In this document: one piece after another, positions 34,268 to 43,425 of the stretch
Position numbering within the stretch: the stretch's first letter is position 1
How the letters are laid out: every line of letters begins with the position of its first letter
NCBI GenBank assembly: GCA_946408385.1
Contig: CAMJSB010000002.1
Coordinates: 117,873-181,872 of the forward strand
Length of the DNA stretch: 64,000 bases
DNA from: an uncultured bacterium
GTDB taxonomy: Bacteria; Patescibacteriota; Gracilibacteria; Absconditabacterales; Absconditicoccaceae
Reading direction: 5' to 3'
Notes under the pieces: generated by a model
Told to the model about the DNA's origin: nothing
The model's input: the letters and a program-made list of their open reading frames with translations, nothing else
Databases searched by the model: none
Position numbers and translations under genes: made by a program

Positions 34268-37057
34268 ATGCTACCACGATGAAGAATTATTTTTTTATTC
34301 AGTCAAAAATTTATGAATTTTATAACAAATATACTAAAATTATTAATAAAACTGCGTTATAATGTAAGTATTACATGACTTGAATTGTTAAATTCTGATG
34401 AATCTAAACTAATTTTTCCGTCTCATGTTGCATTGATGGATCCTATTATTTTATTCGCATATTTGTGAAAGAAAAAAAAGTTAAACCCAGTTGTAACAGA
34501 AAATTATTATAACGTTCCAGCTTTAAAGCGGATGTTTAAATTAATTTGAAGTATCCCTGTGCCAGATTTATTTTGAAGTAAAGATAAAGAGCTTGATGCT
34601 TCTGCAATAGTAGGAGATGTAATATCTGCATTAAAGAACAATCATAATGTATTACTTTATCCCCAATGAGCATTGGCTCGTCAATGATTCCAATCCATTG
34701 TAGGTAAGAAAATAGCTTTTTATGCAACTCAACAATCTCCAAAAGATACAAAGATTTTGACTATAAATATACGTTGACTCTGGGGGTCTCGTTCATCTTG
34801 GGCGTGGACATGAAAATCTCCTAGTCTTATAATTTTTCTTTTGAAATGATTACGGTTTACACTTTTAAATTTATTTTTCTTTATTCCAAAGAGATATGTA
34901 GAAATTGAAATTAAAGATTCTACAGAACAGCTCCATAAAGCAGGGAAAAAATGAATCGATACTTTCAATCAAGAATTGGAGAAAATATATAACTCAAAAT
35001 GAGAAGAAAGACTGAATTATCTTACAGGTTTGTGTTGGTATAATACTACAAAAAATCACAAAGAACCTAGTGTAATTAAGTGATCAATTAGAGATTTACA
35101 AAGAACATCATTTAATTCCAATGTTGAAATTCCTGAAAAAGTTGTGGATAAGATTGTATCCATTATCAAAAAGATAAAGCCTGAATATTTATGAAAGTTT
35201 GATTTAAATACAAATTTGGTTTTGGATTGTTTTTTTGATTCATTAGATATGGCAGAGTTAAAATCAACAGTTCAGTCAGAGTTTGAAAACTCATCAAATC
35301 CTCCACTACTGGATCTAAAAACTGTTTGAGATGTGGCAATGATGGCAATATGAAAATCTATTACGGATGAAGAATTAAAACCGTGTAATTGGAATGCAAC
35401 TAAGGATGGTAGAGTGATTTATTCGCATGTGAAATCTATTCTTAAGGAAAATTCAACGATTTTAAGTTTAATGAAAGAAACTTTCAAAAGTGGCAAAAAA
35501 CTTAGTTTTTGTTATGATTCACTATTTTGAGTACAGAGTAGGAATGATTTTATAGTCAAAGCTTATTTGATAGCAGATTTGCTCAAAAAAATGCCGTGAG
35601 AAAGAATTGCTATAATGTTACCATCATTAAGTGTGACTTCTTTATTGATAGTATGATGCTATTTGGCAAAAAAAATCCCAGTTATGTTAAACTGGACTCA
35701 GTCGCATGAAGCTTTTTCTCACTGTATAAAAACACAAAATGTAGAAGTAATTCTGACTGCTAAATCATTTTTTCAGAAGATTCAGACTCCATGGTTGAAA
35801 AAGTATAATATGGCTTTTTTTGAAGATATATTGAAAGATATTTCGTTGACTCAAAAAATTAAGGCATTTTTTAATGCTATGAGATTTAAAATTCCTACAA
35901 ATATTTCAAAAATTGCTGTAGTTTTGTTTACTTCATGAAGTGAAGCTTTACCAAAAACCGTAGAATTGACCCATGAAAATATTTTGAATGATATACTATG
36001 AACAGCTTGATTGGTATGACTAAAGATGAATGATGTGGAATTGTGTTATTTGCCACCATTCCACTCGTTTGGATTTATTCTTTGAATTGCTATTCCGTTG
36101 ATAACTTGAGTCAGAGTAGTATTTACTCCAGATCCTAATGATTCCAAAACTATTGCAAATTTAACTGAACATACTAAAACTACATTTATTGCATCTACTC
36201 CAACGTTTCTGAATGGAATAGTTCAAGTAGCCAAAGAAAATCAACTTAGTTCTTTGCGTTTTGCTGTAGTATGAGCAGAAAAGTGTCCCAAAGAATTGTT
36301 TATGAAATTTTCTAAAAAAGCTCCAGACGCTGCAATTATTGAGTGATATTGAATTACTGAATGTAGTCCAATCATTGCTGTAAATCCATTCAAACGTAAT
36401 GCAAAAATTAAAAGATGAACAGTCTGACTACCTATTTTATGAGAAAGTGTGAAAATTGTAAATATAGAAACAAATGAAGAACTTCCAATTGGTCAAGAAT
36501 GAATGATTCTTGTTAGGTGACTGAATATGTTTTGATGATATATAGATCCAAATCTCGAATCTCCATTTGTTGAAATAAATGGAAATCAACGGTATAAGAC
36601 ATGAGATTTGTGATTCTTTGATAAAGATGGATATTTAACTATATCGTGAAGGTTGAAGAGATTTGTAAAAATTGCGTGAGAGATGATTTCTCTTCCAGCT
36701 ATTGAAACGACACTCTCTCATAAGCGGAAAAACGATGACGGAACTGACTGTTTAGCGATTGAGGCGGAAGAGAAAGATTGAAATGTAAAATTAACGTTAT
36801 TTACTACAGAAAAGATAAGTAAATCTGAAGTAAATAATTATCTTCATGAGCAATGAGCCAGAAATCTAGTTAGTATCGATTCAATAATTCAAATAAAAGA
36901 GATCCCAATGCTTGGAACATGAAAGGTAGATTATGTTCAGTTAAAATCATTTTTACAATCTTGAGTATCGAAACAATCTGGTAAAACTAGATCAAAATCT
37001 AATTTAAAAACGAATGAAAAAACTTCATTTTCTAAAAAACAAAAAAGTAAGCTATAG
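34268..37057 (+). CDS. Fusion of lysophospholipid acyltransferase, acyl carrier domain and acyl-ACP/acyl-CoA synthetase (Aas-like)
   Basis: 929 aa. N-terminal PlsC/LPLAT domain: FPSHVALMDP holds the HX4D motif (His53, Asp58), and LLYPQGALARQG the later acceptor motif. A central acyl carrier domain at about residues 285-360 has the phosphopantetheine serine in FFDSLDMAEL (Ser325). A C-terminal AMP-forming ligase has the P-loop TSGSEALPKTVELTHENI (about residues 555-572), then ITECSP, the conserved TGDLG-type motif and the C-terminal Lys in LGTGKVDY. E. coli Aas links LPLAT to a ligase and recycles lysophospholipids, but lacks a built-in carrier. A TTGAGA-16-TATGCT box overlaps the first ATG, so Met16 (34313) may be the true start. 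Confidence 0.82.
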
Positions 37058-37365
37058 TATTTTATTTTCATCATTTTGAGATATTAGCCAAAAATCCGCT
37101 TCGTGATTTATTTGTCATCCTGAGTGTCAGCTTGTCTAGCACCGCTCAACGGTGTAAACTAACTGGATGAAGATCTTAGGTGAAAAATGGATAAGCAATA
37201 TAAGATTCTTCATTACATTACACTTTGTTCAGAATAACAGGTTGATATAAAATTATATTCGGCATTTTATTTATCTTTTCTTTTTTGTCAAAAAAATCTT
37301 TCTCTTGCAATTCACTCCAAAAATAATATCTTAAATCTAGATTTATAAAAATCTTCACGTTATAC
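37058..37365. repeat. Gap with interspersed repeat
   Basis: 37108-37245 contains TTTGTCATCCTGAGTGTCAGC, CACCGCTCAACGGTGTAAAC, AAGATCTTAGGTGAAAAATGG and GATTCTTCATTACATTACAC..CAGAATAACAG. The rest is AT-rich and holds no gene I can see. Confidence 0.55.
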
Positions 37366-38304
37366 ATGGAAATCAAAAAGATAGATACTACTACACAGAA
37401 ACAGACAATTCTTGCTTCTAGGCCAGATAGTTTTGATGATTTTATTGGGCAGTCTCATATCAAAAAGATGCTCCAAACAGCTATTATTAGTGCCAAAAAA
37501 AGAAACTGACCACTATGACATATTCTTTTTTCATGACCAAGCTGATTTTGAAAAACTACAATGGCTCATATTATTTCCCAAGAATTATGTGTAAATAATA
37601 AGGTAATTACAGCATACGCGATTTCCAAACCTAGCGAAATAGTCAGTATTCTCAATGCTTTAGAATCATGAGATATCTTATTTATCGATGAAATTCATCG
37701 TCTCAAGCCGAATGTGGAAGAGGTTCTTTATACAGCAATGGAGGACTTTGTGGTCGATATGGTGATGCCAGAGTGATGAAATATCAGAATTCCAATTAAT
37801 CCATTTACCTTAATCTGAGCCACTACAAAACCAGAAATGCTATCCAAACCGATGAAGAATCGTTTCGTTTATTCCTTCCATTTGGTAGATTACACTGATG
37901 CTGAAAAATCCATAATTATTCAGAGATATCTCCAGGTTTACGATGTTCATCACGATTCATCTATCCCATCAGAAATTGCCAAAAAAGTGGATTCAGTTCC
38001 GAGGGAAATTCATAATTTATGTATAAAAATTCGTGATTATTGCATAGAAAAATGAATTAAAAATCTGACTTCTTCAGAATTATCACAATTCTTCCAACAT
38101 GCTCAAATTCATGATGGAGGGTTGACTCCTCTACATGAGAGATATTTGGAAGTTTTAGCTCAATATGATAGACCGATCTGACTCAGAGTAATAGCTACAC
38201 AACTTTGAATGTGAGAAAAAGCTGTGGAAGATGATATTGAACCATTATTACTCAAACTCTGAAGAATAGAGAAAACTACACAGTGAAGAATCCTTTCTAG
38301 ATAA
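37366..38304 (+). CDS. ruvB: Holliday-junction helicase RuvB
   Basis: 312 aa hexameric AAA+ motor that drives branch migration with Ruv[12 protein letters not shown] at the N-terminus, Walker A GPSGFGKTT (residues 57-65, with Gly57, Gly60 and Gly62 as UGA), Walker [11 protein letters not shown], sensor-1 [11 protein letters not shown], arginine finger region NRFVYSF, and the C-terminal winged helix ([32 protein letters not shown]). Slightly shorter than usual at the N-terminus. The Walker A has Ser-Gly-Phe where most RuvB have Pro-Gly-Leu. No ruvA or ruvC is adjacent. Confidence 0.94.
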
Positions 38305-38390
38305 TATTGATAGTTATTTTAATCATAAAACTTGAAATGCGATTACAAATCGTTATCTAAATATCAGATTTATAGTTTAATTACTTTATT

Positions 38391-38885
38391 ATGAAAAAAT
38401 TTTTTTGAATACTATCCTTGTTGTGAATATTAGCTCTTTCATGATGTGGAACTTCAAATGTGGTGGAGTATAATGACAAATTTGTGGCCATTGTTAAAGA
38501 GTGTACTGATGCAAACCAAGCCTTATACCAAAATTATAATTCTGAGCTAACAACCCTTGATTCTATAGAACAATCTGTGCATGATAATATAATTATATGT
38601 CAGTGAGCTCAAGAAAAAGCATCAAAAATATGAAATTATGATGGGGATTCTAGTTTAAAAGATGGTGTAGTTAATTTATTGGCCATGGAAGTTGATTATC
38701 TTAAAAAATTTGCAGCTACTAAACCTTATCGAAATATAGATAGTCTGACTGACGAAAATAGAGAAGCTTATAAGTGAATAGTTAACGATTTAAATGAGAG
38801 TCAAAATGTATTGAATAAGCAATTTACTGATTTACAAAATATACAGGAAGAATTTGCTGCAAAACATTGATTAAATTTAGAATAG
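38391..38885 (+). CDS. Small lipoprotein, unknown function
   Basis: 164 aa. The type II signal peptide ends at LALSGCG (Cys20; the lipobox Gly is UGA). The mature part is mostly helical and Gln/Asn/Glu-rich, without a recognised family. It resembles stress-type DUF lipoproteins only in general character. Own terminator at 38896; monocistronic. Confidence 0.75.
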
Positions 38886-38895
38886 TAAAAATATA

Positions 38896-38923
38896 AAATC
38901 CTGATTTAATTCAGGATTTTTTT
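38896..38923 (+). terminator. Terminator after the lipoprotein gene
   Basis: AATCCTGA / TCAGGATT stem followed by a T-run. Confidence 0.8.
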
Positions 38924-39040
38924 GTAAGTAAAATTTTTATGCAAGAGTAAGGGAAAATATTCTAAATTAAAAACTTTATTATCGTATAGTTTTATAAAAT
39001 GTCAAGATGAAGATTCCGCATGAATTGGTTAAATATCTAT

Positions 39041-39067
39041 AAAACACTAATTTATAACTAGTGTTTT
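39041..39067. terminator. Palindromic hairpin, possible terminator
   Basis: AAAACACTA / TAGTGTTTT around a 9-nt loop, in the gap before the HU gene. Only a short T-run; it may be a regulatory hairpin instead. Confidence 0.4.
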
Positions 39068-39115
39068 ACAATAAAAATATTTGTCATATTTTATATAAAA
39101 TAGTTGCTAAAAAGC

Positions 39116-39143
39116 TTGAAATTCATTTTTATTCTCCTAATAT
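39116..39143 (+). promoter_or_regulatory. Promoter of the HU gene
   Basis: TTGAAA-16 bp-TAATAT, 45 bp before the ATG. A near-palindrome ACTTTCGTACGAAGT (39146-39160) follows at about the start site and could be an operator. Confidence 0.6.
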
Positions 39144-39187
39144 AACTTTCGTACGAAGTACTTTTTATTTCATACTTATTAGTACTA

Positions 39188-39463
39188 ATGACTAAAACTG
39201 CATTAATCGCTAGCTTAGCAGAAGAATTAGGAGTTTCTAAGAAACTAGCTGCTGAATTAGTAAACGCTTTCATCGACACTGTAATGAATGGTGTTAAAAA
39301 AGAAGGAGAAGTTAGAATTCAAGGATTCGGAACTTTCAAAGCTTCAAAAAGAAAGGCTAGAGAAGGAGTTAATCCTCAAAATCCTTCACAAAAAATCAAA
39401 ATCCCTGCAATGAAAGTTGTTACATTCAAAGCTGGATCTGAATTCAAAGCTATGGTTAAATAG
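39188..39463 (+). CDS. hup: HU-type DNA-binding protein
   Basis: 91 aa nucleoid protein. Full HU/IHF fold: MTKTALIASLAEELGVSKK, the dimer core, the arm EVRIQGFGTFKASKRKAREGVNPQ, and VVTFKAGSEFKAMV. All seven glycines are GGN and none UGA, the same avoidance as the S-layer gene, consistent with very high expression. It has its own promoter and terminator. Confidence 0.95.
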   Translation: MTKTALIASLAEELGVSKKLAAELVNAFIDTVMNGVKKEGEVRIQGFGTFKASKRKAREGVNPQNPSQKIKIPAMKVVTFKAGSEFKAMVK

Positions 39464-39484
39464 TTATAAACCAAATACTTTGCA

Positions 39485-39515
39485 AAAATCCCAGACTTCG
39501 GTCCGGGATTTTTTT
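39485..39515 (+). terminator. Terminator of the HU gene
   Basis: Stem AATCCCAGAC / GTCCGGGATT with TTCG loop and T-run. It also separates HU from the convergent 3D-domain gene. Confidence 0.8.
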
Positions 39516-39545
39516 GAAATTTAGTTGGAATTGTTTTTTACAGTT

Positions 39546-40196
39546 TTACACTGGCCAACTAGTATAAATATCTATATGATTCTTATTAACTTTGCTTCAC
39601 ACATCATAAACCCTCCCTGGTCAGAGGGTTGTCATAATGAGTGTTCATCTTGGAAATTGTCTTTCATCTGCAGCAACTATAATGTATCAGTTCATATCCC
39701 TTATTGTTCAGTCCTTTCCATAATTCCGTATTTTCTGATTATTAGGTATTTTTTCCAATCACTGCCTCCCTCTATCTTCATTTAATATTTTTCTTATTAT
39801 CCATTCAATATTCTCAACTGGGAATTTTCACTTCCCGCTCTTGTAAGTATCTTTATCAGTATAATATGTTTCATAATGCGTTATATGTTTTTTTCTACCA
39901 TTTTTGGTCATTACCAAAGAATTTTCATATGTGGGATTTGTTGCACGACGTTTTCCAGTTCTTTTAAGCCTTTCTTTTACTCAAGGCACACTATAAGTCG
40001 CAGTTTTACTTAATTTTATTCATCAAAAAGAATCAGTAGGAGGGAATTTTACTCATGATTCAATCGATTCTGTAGACTCAGATTTAGCAGACATAATATC
40101 TTTTTCTAGTATCTCCTGTTCTCTTCTAGACTCACTTAGAGCGTTTTTTGCTTCTAAATTTTCCATATCAGGGGCATTTTTATATATTTCATTCAT
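39546..40196 (-). CDS. 3D-domain (RlpA/MltA-type barrel) protein, possible cell-wall hydrolase
   Basis: 216 aa. The last 75 residues read GYIIVAADERQFPRGTLIMTT..RVYDVGSKVNKNHIDIYTSW, matching the 3D domain of YocH-like and MltA-type lytic enzymes (IPLGT...V.DTGGAIKGNRID). The third Asp is in HIDIYT. Residues 1-140 are polar and basic without a recognisable signal peptide, so export would need another route or a missed upstream start. It reads convergently with HU. The domain is likely, catalysis unproven. Confidence 0.65.
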
Positions 40197-40354
40197 TTTT
40201 ATGAAAATAAAATATAAAATAAAAAAACACATATATTATATCTGAAAATATAAAATTTGTCAAAATTTTTGAGACATTTCCATGAAATAAAACTTTATTT
40301 GATTTTTCAATAAAATCTCATACATTCAAATCATGTTTACATAATCTTTTTTTA

Positions 40355-41224
40355 ATGCAATCAGAACAAAAATACACACTCCAAAATATAGATTCATTCG
40401 AGTTAAACCATATCTTTGATTGTTGACAATGTTTTCGTCGAAATAAAGGAAAAGACTGAAGTTATACATGAATTTTCTGAAATAATATTTTAAACGTTCA
40501 AAAAAAAATTGATTCAATTGATTTTTCATGAATTGTTGACTGAGATATTAAATCTATTGTGGATCAATATTTTGACCTAGATAGGAATTATTCTAAAATA
40601 CAATCTCAGCTTTCGAAAGTAGATAAATATATGAAAGAGAGTATTCAATATGGACATTGAATCAGAGTTTTAAATCAAGATTTACGAGAAACTATAATTT
40701 CATTTATCATTTCTGCAAATAATAATATCCCAAGAATTAAATGAATTATCGAGAGATTGTCACAAAAACATTGAACAGAAATTGACCGAAATGGACAACC
40801 ATATTTTACTTTCCCAACAGCAGAGCAACTCAAAGACGTGAGCATTTCAGATTATAGAAAACTCTGATTATGATTTAGAGATCAAAGATTATACGAAACT
40901 ACAAGAATGATTCTTGATGGGAAAATAGACTTAAATTCACTCTATAAAAAAGATACCCAGACTGTTAAAAATGAATTATTAAATCTCAGTTGAATTTGAC
41001 CAAAAGTAGCAGATTGCATTCTCTTATTCTCTGACTTAAAAAGATTAGAAGTTTTTCCTATTGATGTACGAGTTCGTAGAGTAATGAACGAATTATATAT
41101 CCATAATCAAGATGAAACTAAAGTAAATAAAAATCAGATTCAAAAACTCGCTCACGAAAAATTTTGAGATTATGCATGATTGGCACAAGAATATCTTTTC
41201 TATCGAGCAAGGACAAAACTTTAG
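40355..41224 (+). CDS. 8-oxoguanine DNA glycosylase, OGG1 family
   Basis: 289 aa HhH-GPD glycosylase that removes oxidised guanine. It carries an OGG1-type N-terminal domain (FDCGQCFRRNK), the signature SFIISANNNIPRIKGIIERL, and a helix-hairpin-helix LSGIGPKVADCILLF with catalytic Lys217. Asp237 in FPIDVRVRRV and the C-terminal FGDYAGLAQEYLF follow. The order and motifs match eukaryotic/archaeal OGG1 (SNNNI, KVADCI, DVHV) rather than bacterial MutM. The chosen ATG places the FDCGQCF motif near residue 22. No SD motif. Confidence 0.88.
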
Positions 41225-41241
41225 CTAAAAAATATCTTTTC

Positions 41242-41269
41242 TTGATATTTATTACTATATTTTTATAAG
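41242..41269 (+). promoter_or_regulatory. Promoter of the first DUF805 gene
   Basis: TTGATA-16 bp-TATAAG, about 55 bp before the ATG. The same block, slightly changed, is repeated at 42072. Confidence 0.6.
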
Positions 41270-41323
41270 GAAAATAATCTTAGTTAAGTAATCCTTGTTT
41301 TTTTTAGTTTTTACACCATAAAA

Positions 41324-42022
41324 ATGCCAATCAAAAAAACTTCAGAAAAGAAGACGCCAGCCCAAAAGTCATGAGAAAAAAAGACAACGGTTAAAAAAGC
41401 CACGGAAAAAAATAAATCAGAAATTAAAATATGCCCTTACTGCTGAAATGAAATAAAGGAAAAGGCTATAAAATGCCAGTATTGCGGAGAATTTTTTGAT
41501 AGTCCAAATAAAATGAGAAATAAGGTAGTGCAGGGTGTTTCAGAATATTCAATGGATAATGATGTTGAATACACAGAAAATTCTTTTGCAAGTTTTATAA
41601 CATGAAGCAAACTTAATAGAATCTGAAGAGCAAAATATGTGGCTAGAGGGTTTGTATTAACTTTAATGTTGTATGCATGTTTACTCATTTTAGCGTGAAT
41701 TGTATCAGGTTTGTCAGGTTCAAATGCTGAAAATATTATGGCAATTCCTATGATAGCCTTTTTAGGTGTTTCTTTATACTGAAATATTATTCTTAATAAT
41801 AAGAGATTACATGATTACTGATCATCATGATGGCGACAATTACTATTATTTGTGCCAATAGCTAATATTGTACTTTTGTTGTGTATGTATTTTGGGTCGT
41901 GAAATGAATGAGAAAATCAGTATTGAAAACCTAGTGAAACTAAGACACGAGAAAAAGTTCTGACGGTTATATATGTTGTGTTTTTAGTTTTCATGCTTAT
42001 AGCAGCACTTTCAGCAAATTAA
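41324..42022 (+). CDS. Zinc-ribbon DUF805 membrane protein
   Basis: 232 aa. A Lys-rich N-terminus (MPIKKTSEKKTPAQKS) precedes a zinc ribbon (CPYCGNEIKEKAIKCQYCGE). A polytopic DUF805 region follows: NRIGRAKYVARG, then LYGNIILNNKRLHDYGSSGWRQLLLFVP and YFGSGNEGENQYG. The function of DUF805 is unknown. It is a near duplicate of the N-terminal part of the next gene, promoter included. Confidence 0.8.
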
Positions 42023-42071
42023 TCATAAATTAGTATATTAAAAATCATAAAAAATATATTATAAAAAATTC

Positions 42072-42099
42072 TTGATATTTATTATTATATTTTTATAAG
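42072..42099 (+). promoter_or_regulatory. Promoter of the second DUF805 gene
   Basis: TTGATA-16 bp-TATAAG, the duplicate of the box at 41242. Confidence 0.6.
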
Positions 42100-42152
42100 G
42101 TAAGTAATCCAAGATAAGGAGTTCTTGTTTTTTTAGTTTTTATCTTATAAAA

Positions 42153-43364
42153 ATGCCAATCAAAAAAACTTCAGAAAAGAAGACGCCAACCAAAAAGTCA
42201 TGAGAAAAAAAGACAACGGTTAAAAAAGCCACGGAAAAAAATAAATCAGAAATTAAAATATGCCCTTACTGCTGAAATGAAATAAAGGAAAAGGCTATAA
42301 AATGCCAGTATTGCGGAGAATGGTTTCAAAAAAAATCTACGACAAGAAGCGAATGAGAAAATAGAGAAACAAGAAGATCTACTGCCAAAGCAATTGACCA
42401 CAAAGAAAATTCTTTTGTGAGTTTTATAACATGAACAGATCTTAATAGAATCTGAAGGGCAAAGTATCTTGCAAGAAGTGTGGTGTTTGACTTACTTATT
42501 TACGTATGTATGTTGTTCGCATGATGAATTATTTCAGCTTTTGTGAACACAGATGTAGGGGGAGTAATGAATATCATTTTAGCTCTTATTGTGCTAGCTG
42601 TTTGTGGATTAGCTTTATATTGAAATATAGTTCTTAATAATAAAAGATTACACGATTGGTGATGGTCATGATGGGCTCAGTTGTTGCTATTAGTTCCATT
42701 TGTAAATTTTATCTTTTCAATATGTATGCGAGTTATTCCATGAAATAAATGAGAAAATGAATATGGAGAGCATTGTAATAGTAAAACACGAGAAAAGGTT
42801 GTAGCAATAATCTGTGTATGAATAATCCCATTATGAATCCTTATTGCTGCATTGATGCCAAGAATGCAATCAGCCCAAGGTAGAGCAAGAGATGTATCAC
42901 GTAAGACAGCTTTATCTCAATTGCAGACAGCTATAGTAACTTATCAATCAGATTATGGTAAATGGCCAGGAATGGATAGAGCGAAAAATTGAATACCAGT
43001 ATCTGAAATACAATCAGAACTTATCTCTGCTGGAATGTCAGATGTGCCAAGGGATCCATTGAGAGACGTTAAATTAACTTGATTATGATCTTATCAGGGG
43101 GACGGTGAAGGTAATTATGCATATATAGTTTCCAAAAGAAATGGTATAGATAATTGATGATTTGTATTGATGGCAAAAACTGAAGTACCATGATCATCTA
43201 ATTGGGTAGTTTGTGATGATGGTGAATGAAAAATAAATACAGAAACAGATTTATCGAATATTATGCTATGTGATATGGTAGAAAAGTGAAATTATTGTTC
43301 AAATTCAAATTGACACTGTACATATTCATCAGAAGGTGAATTGAGATACATATTAACGTTTTAG
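42153..43364 (+). CDS. Zinc-ribbon DUF805 membrane protein fused to a pilin-like domain
   Basis: 403 aa. The first 60 residues are almost identical to the neighbour at 41324; the DUF805 helices are diverged but share KRLHDWGWSGWAQLL. Residues about 230-403 are a new domain. It begins with a hydrophobic helix (WIIPLGILIAAL), then MPRMQSAQGRARDVSRKTALSQLQTAIVTYQSDYGKWP, the alpha-helix plus beta pattern of type IV pilins and GspG-type pseudopilins. A Cys-rich end (CSNSNGHCTYSSEGELRY) follows. A pilin-like globular domain on an internal membrane helix is unusual. A prepilin peptidase is present at 1426, but a canonical N-terminal cleavage site is not evident here. Confidence 0.78.
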
Positions 43365-43378
43365 GAATTGTTAATACA

Positions 43379-43412
43379 AAAAACTCTTAGGACAAAGACC
43401 TAAGAGTTTTTT
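43379..43412. terminator. Bidirectional terminator
   Basis: AAACTCTTAGG / CCTAAGAGTTT with A- and T-runs on the two sides, between convergent genes. Confidence 0.8.
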
Positions 43413-43425
43413 AATACAAATTTTT

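Noticed and set aside
39525-39785. Forward ORF of 86 codons downstream of HU
   Set aside because: It lies opposite the 3D-domain gene, has no family match and no promoter; the minus-strand frame is open for 216 codons with a domain match.
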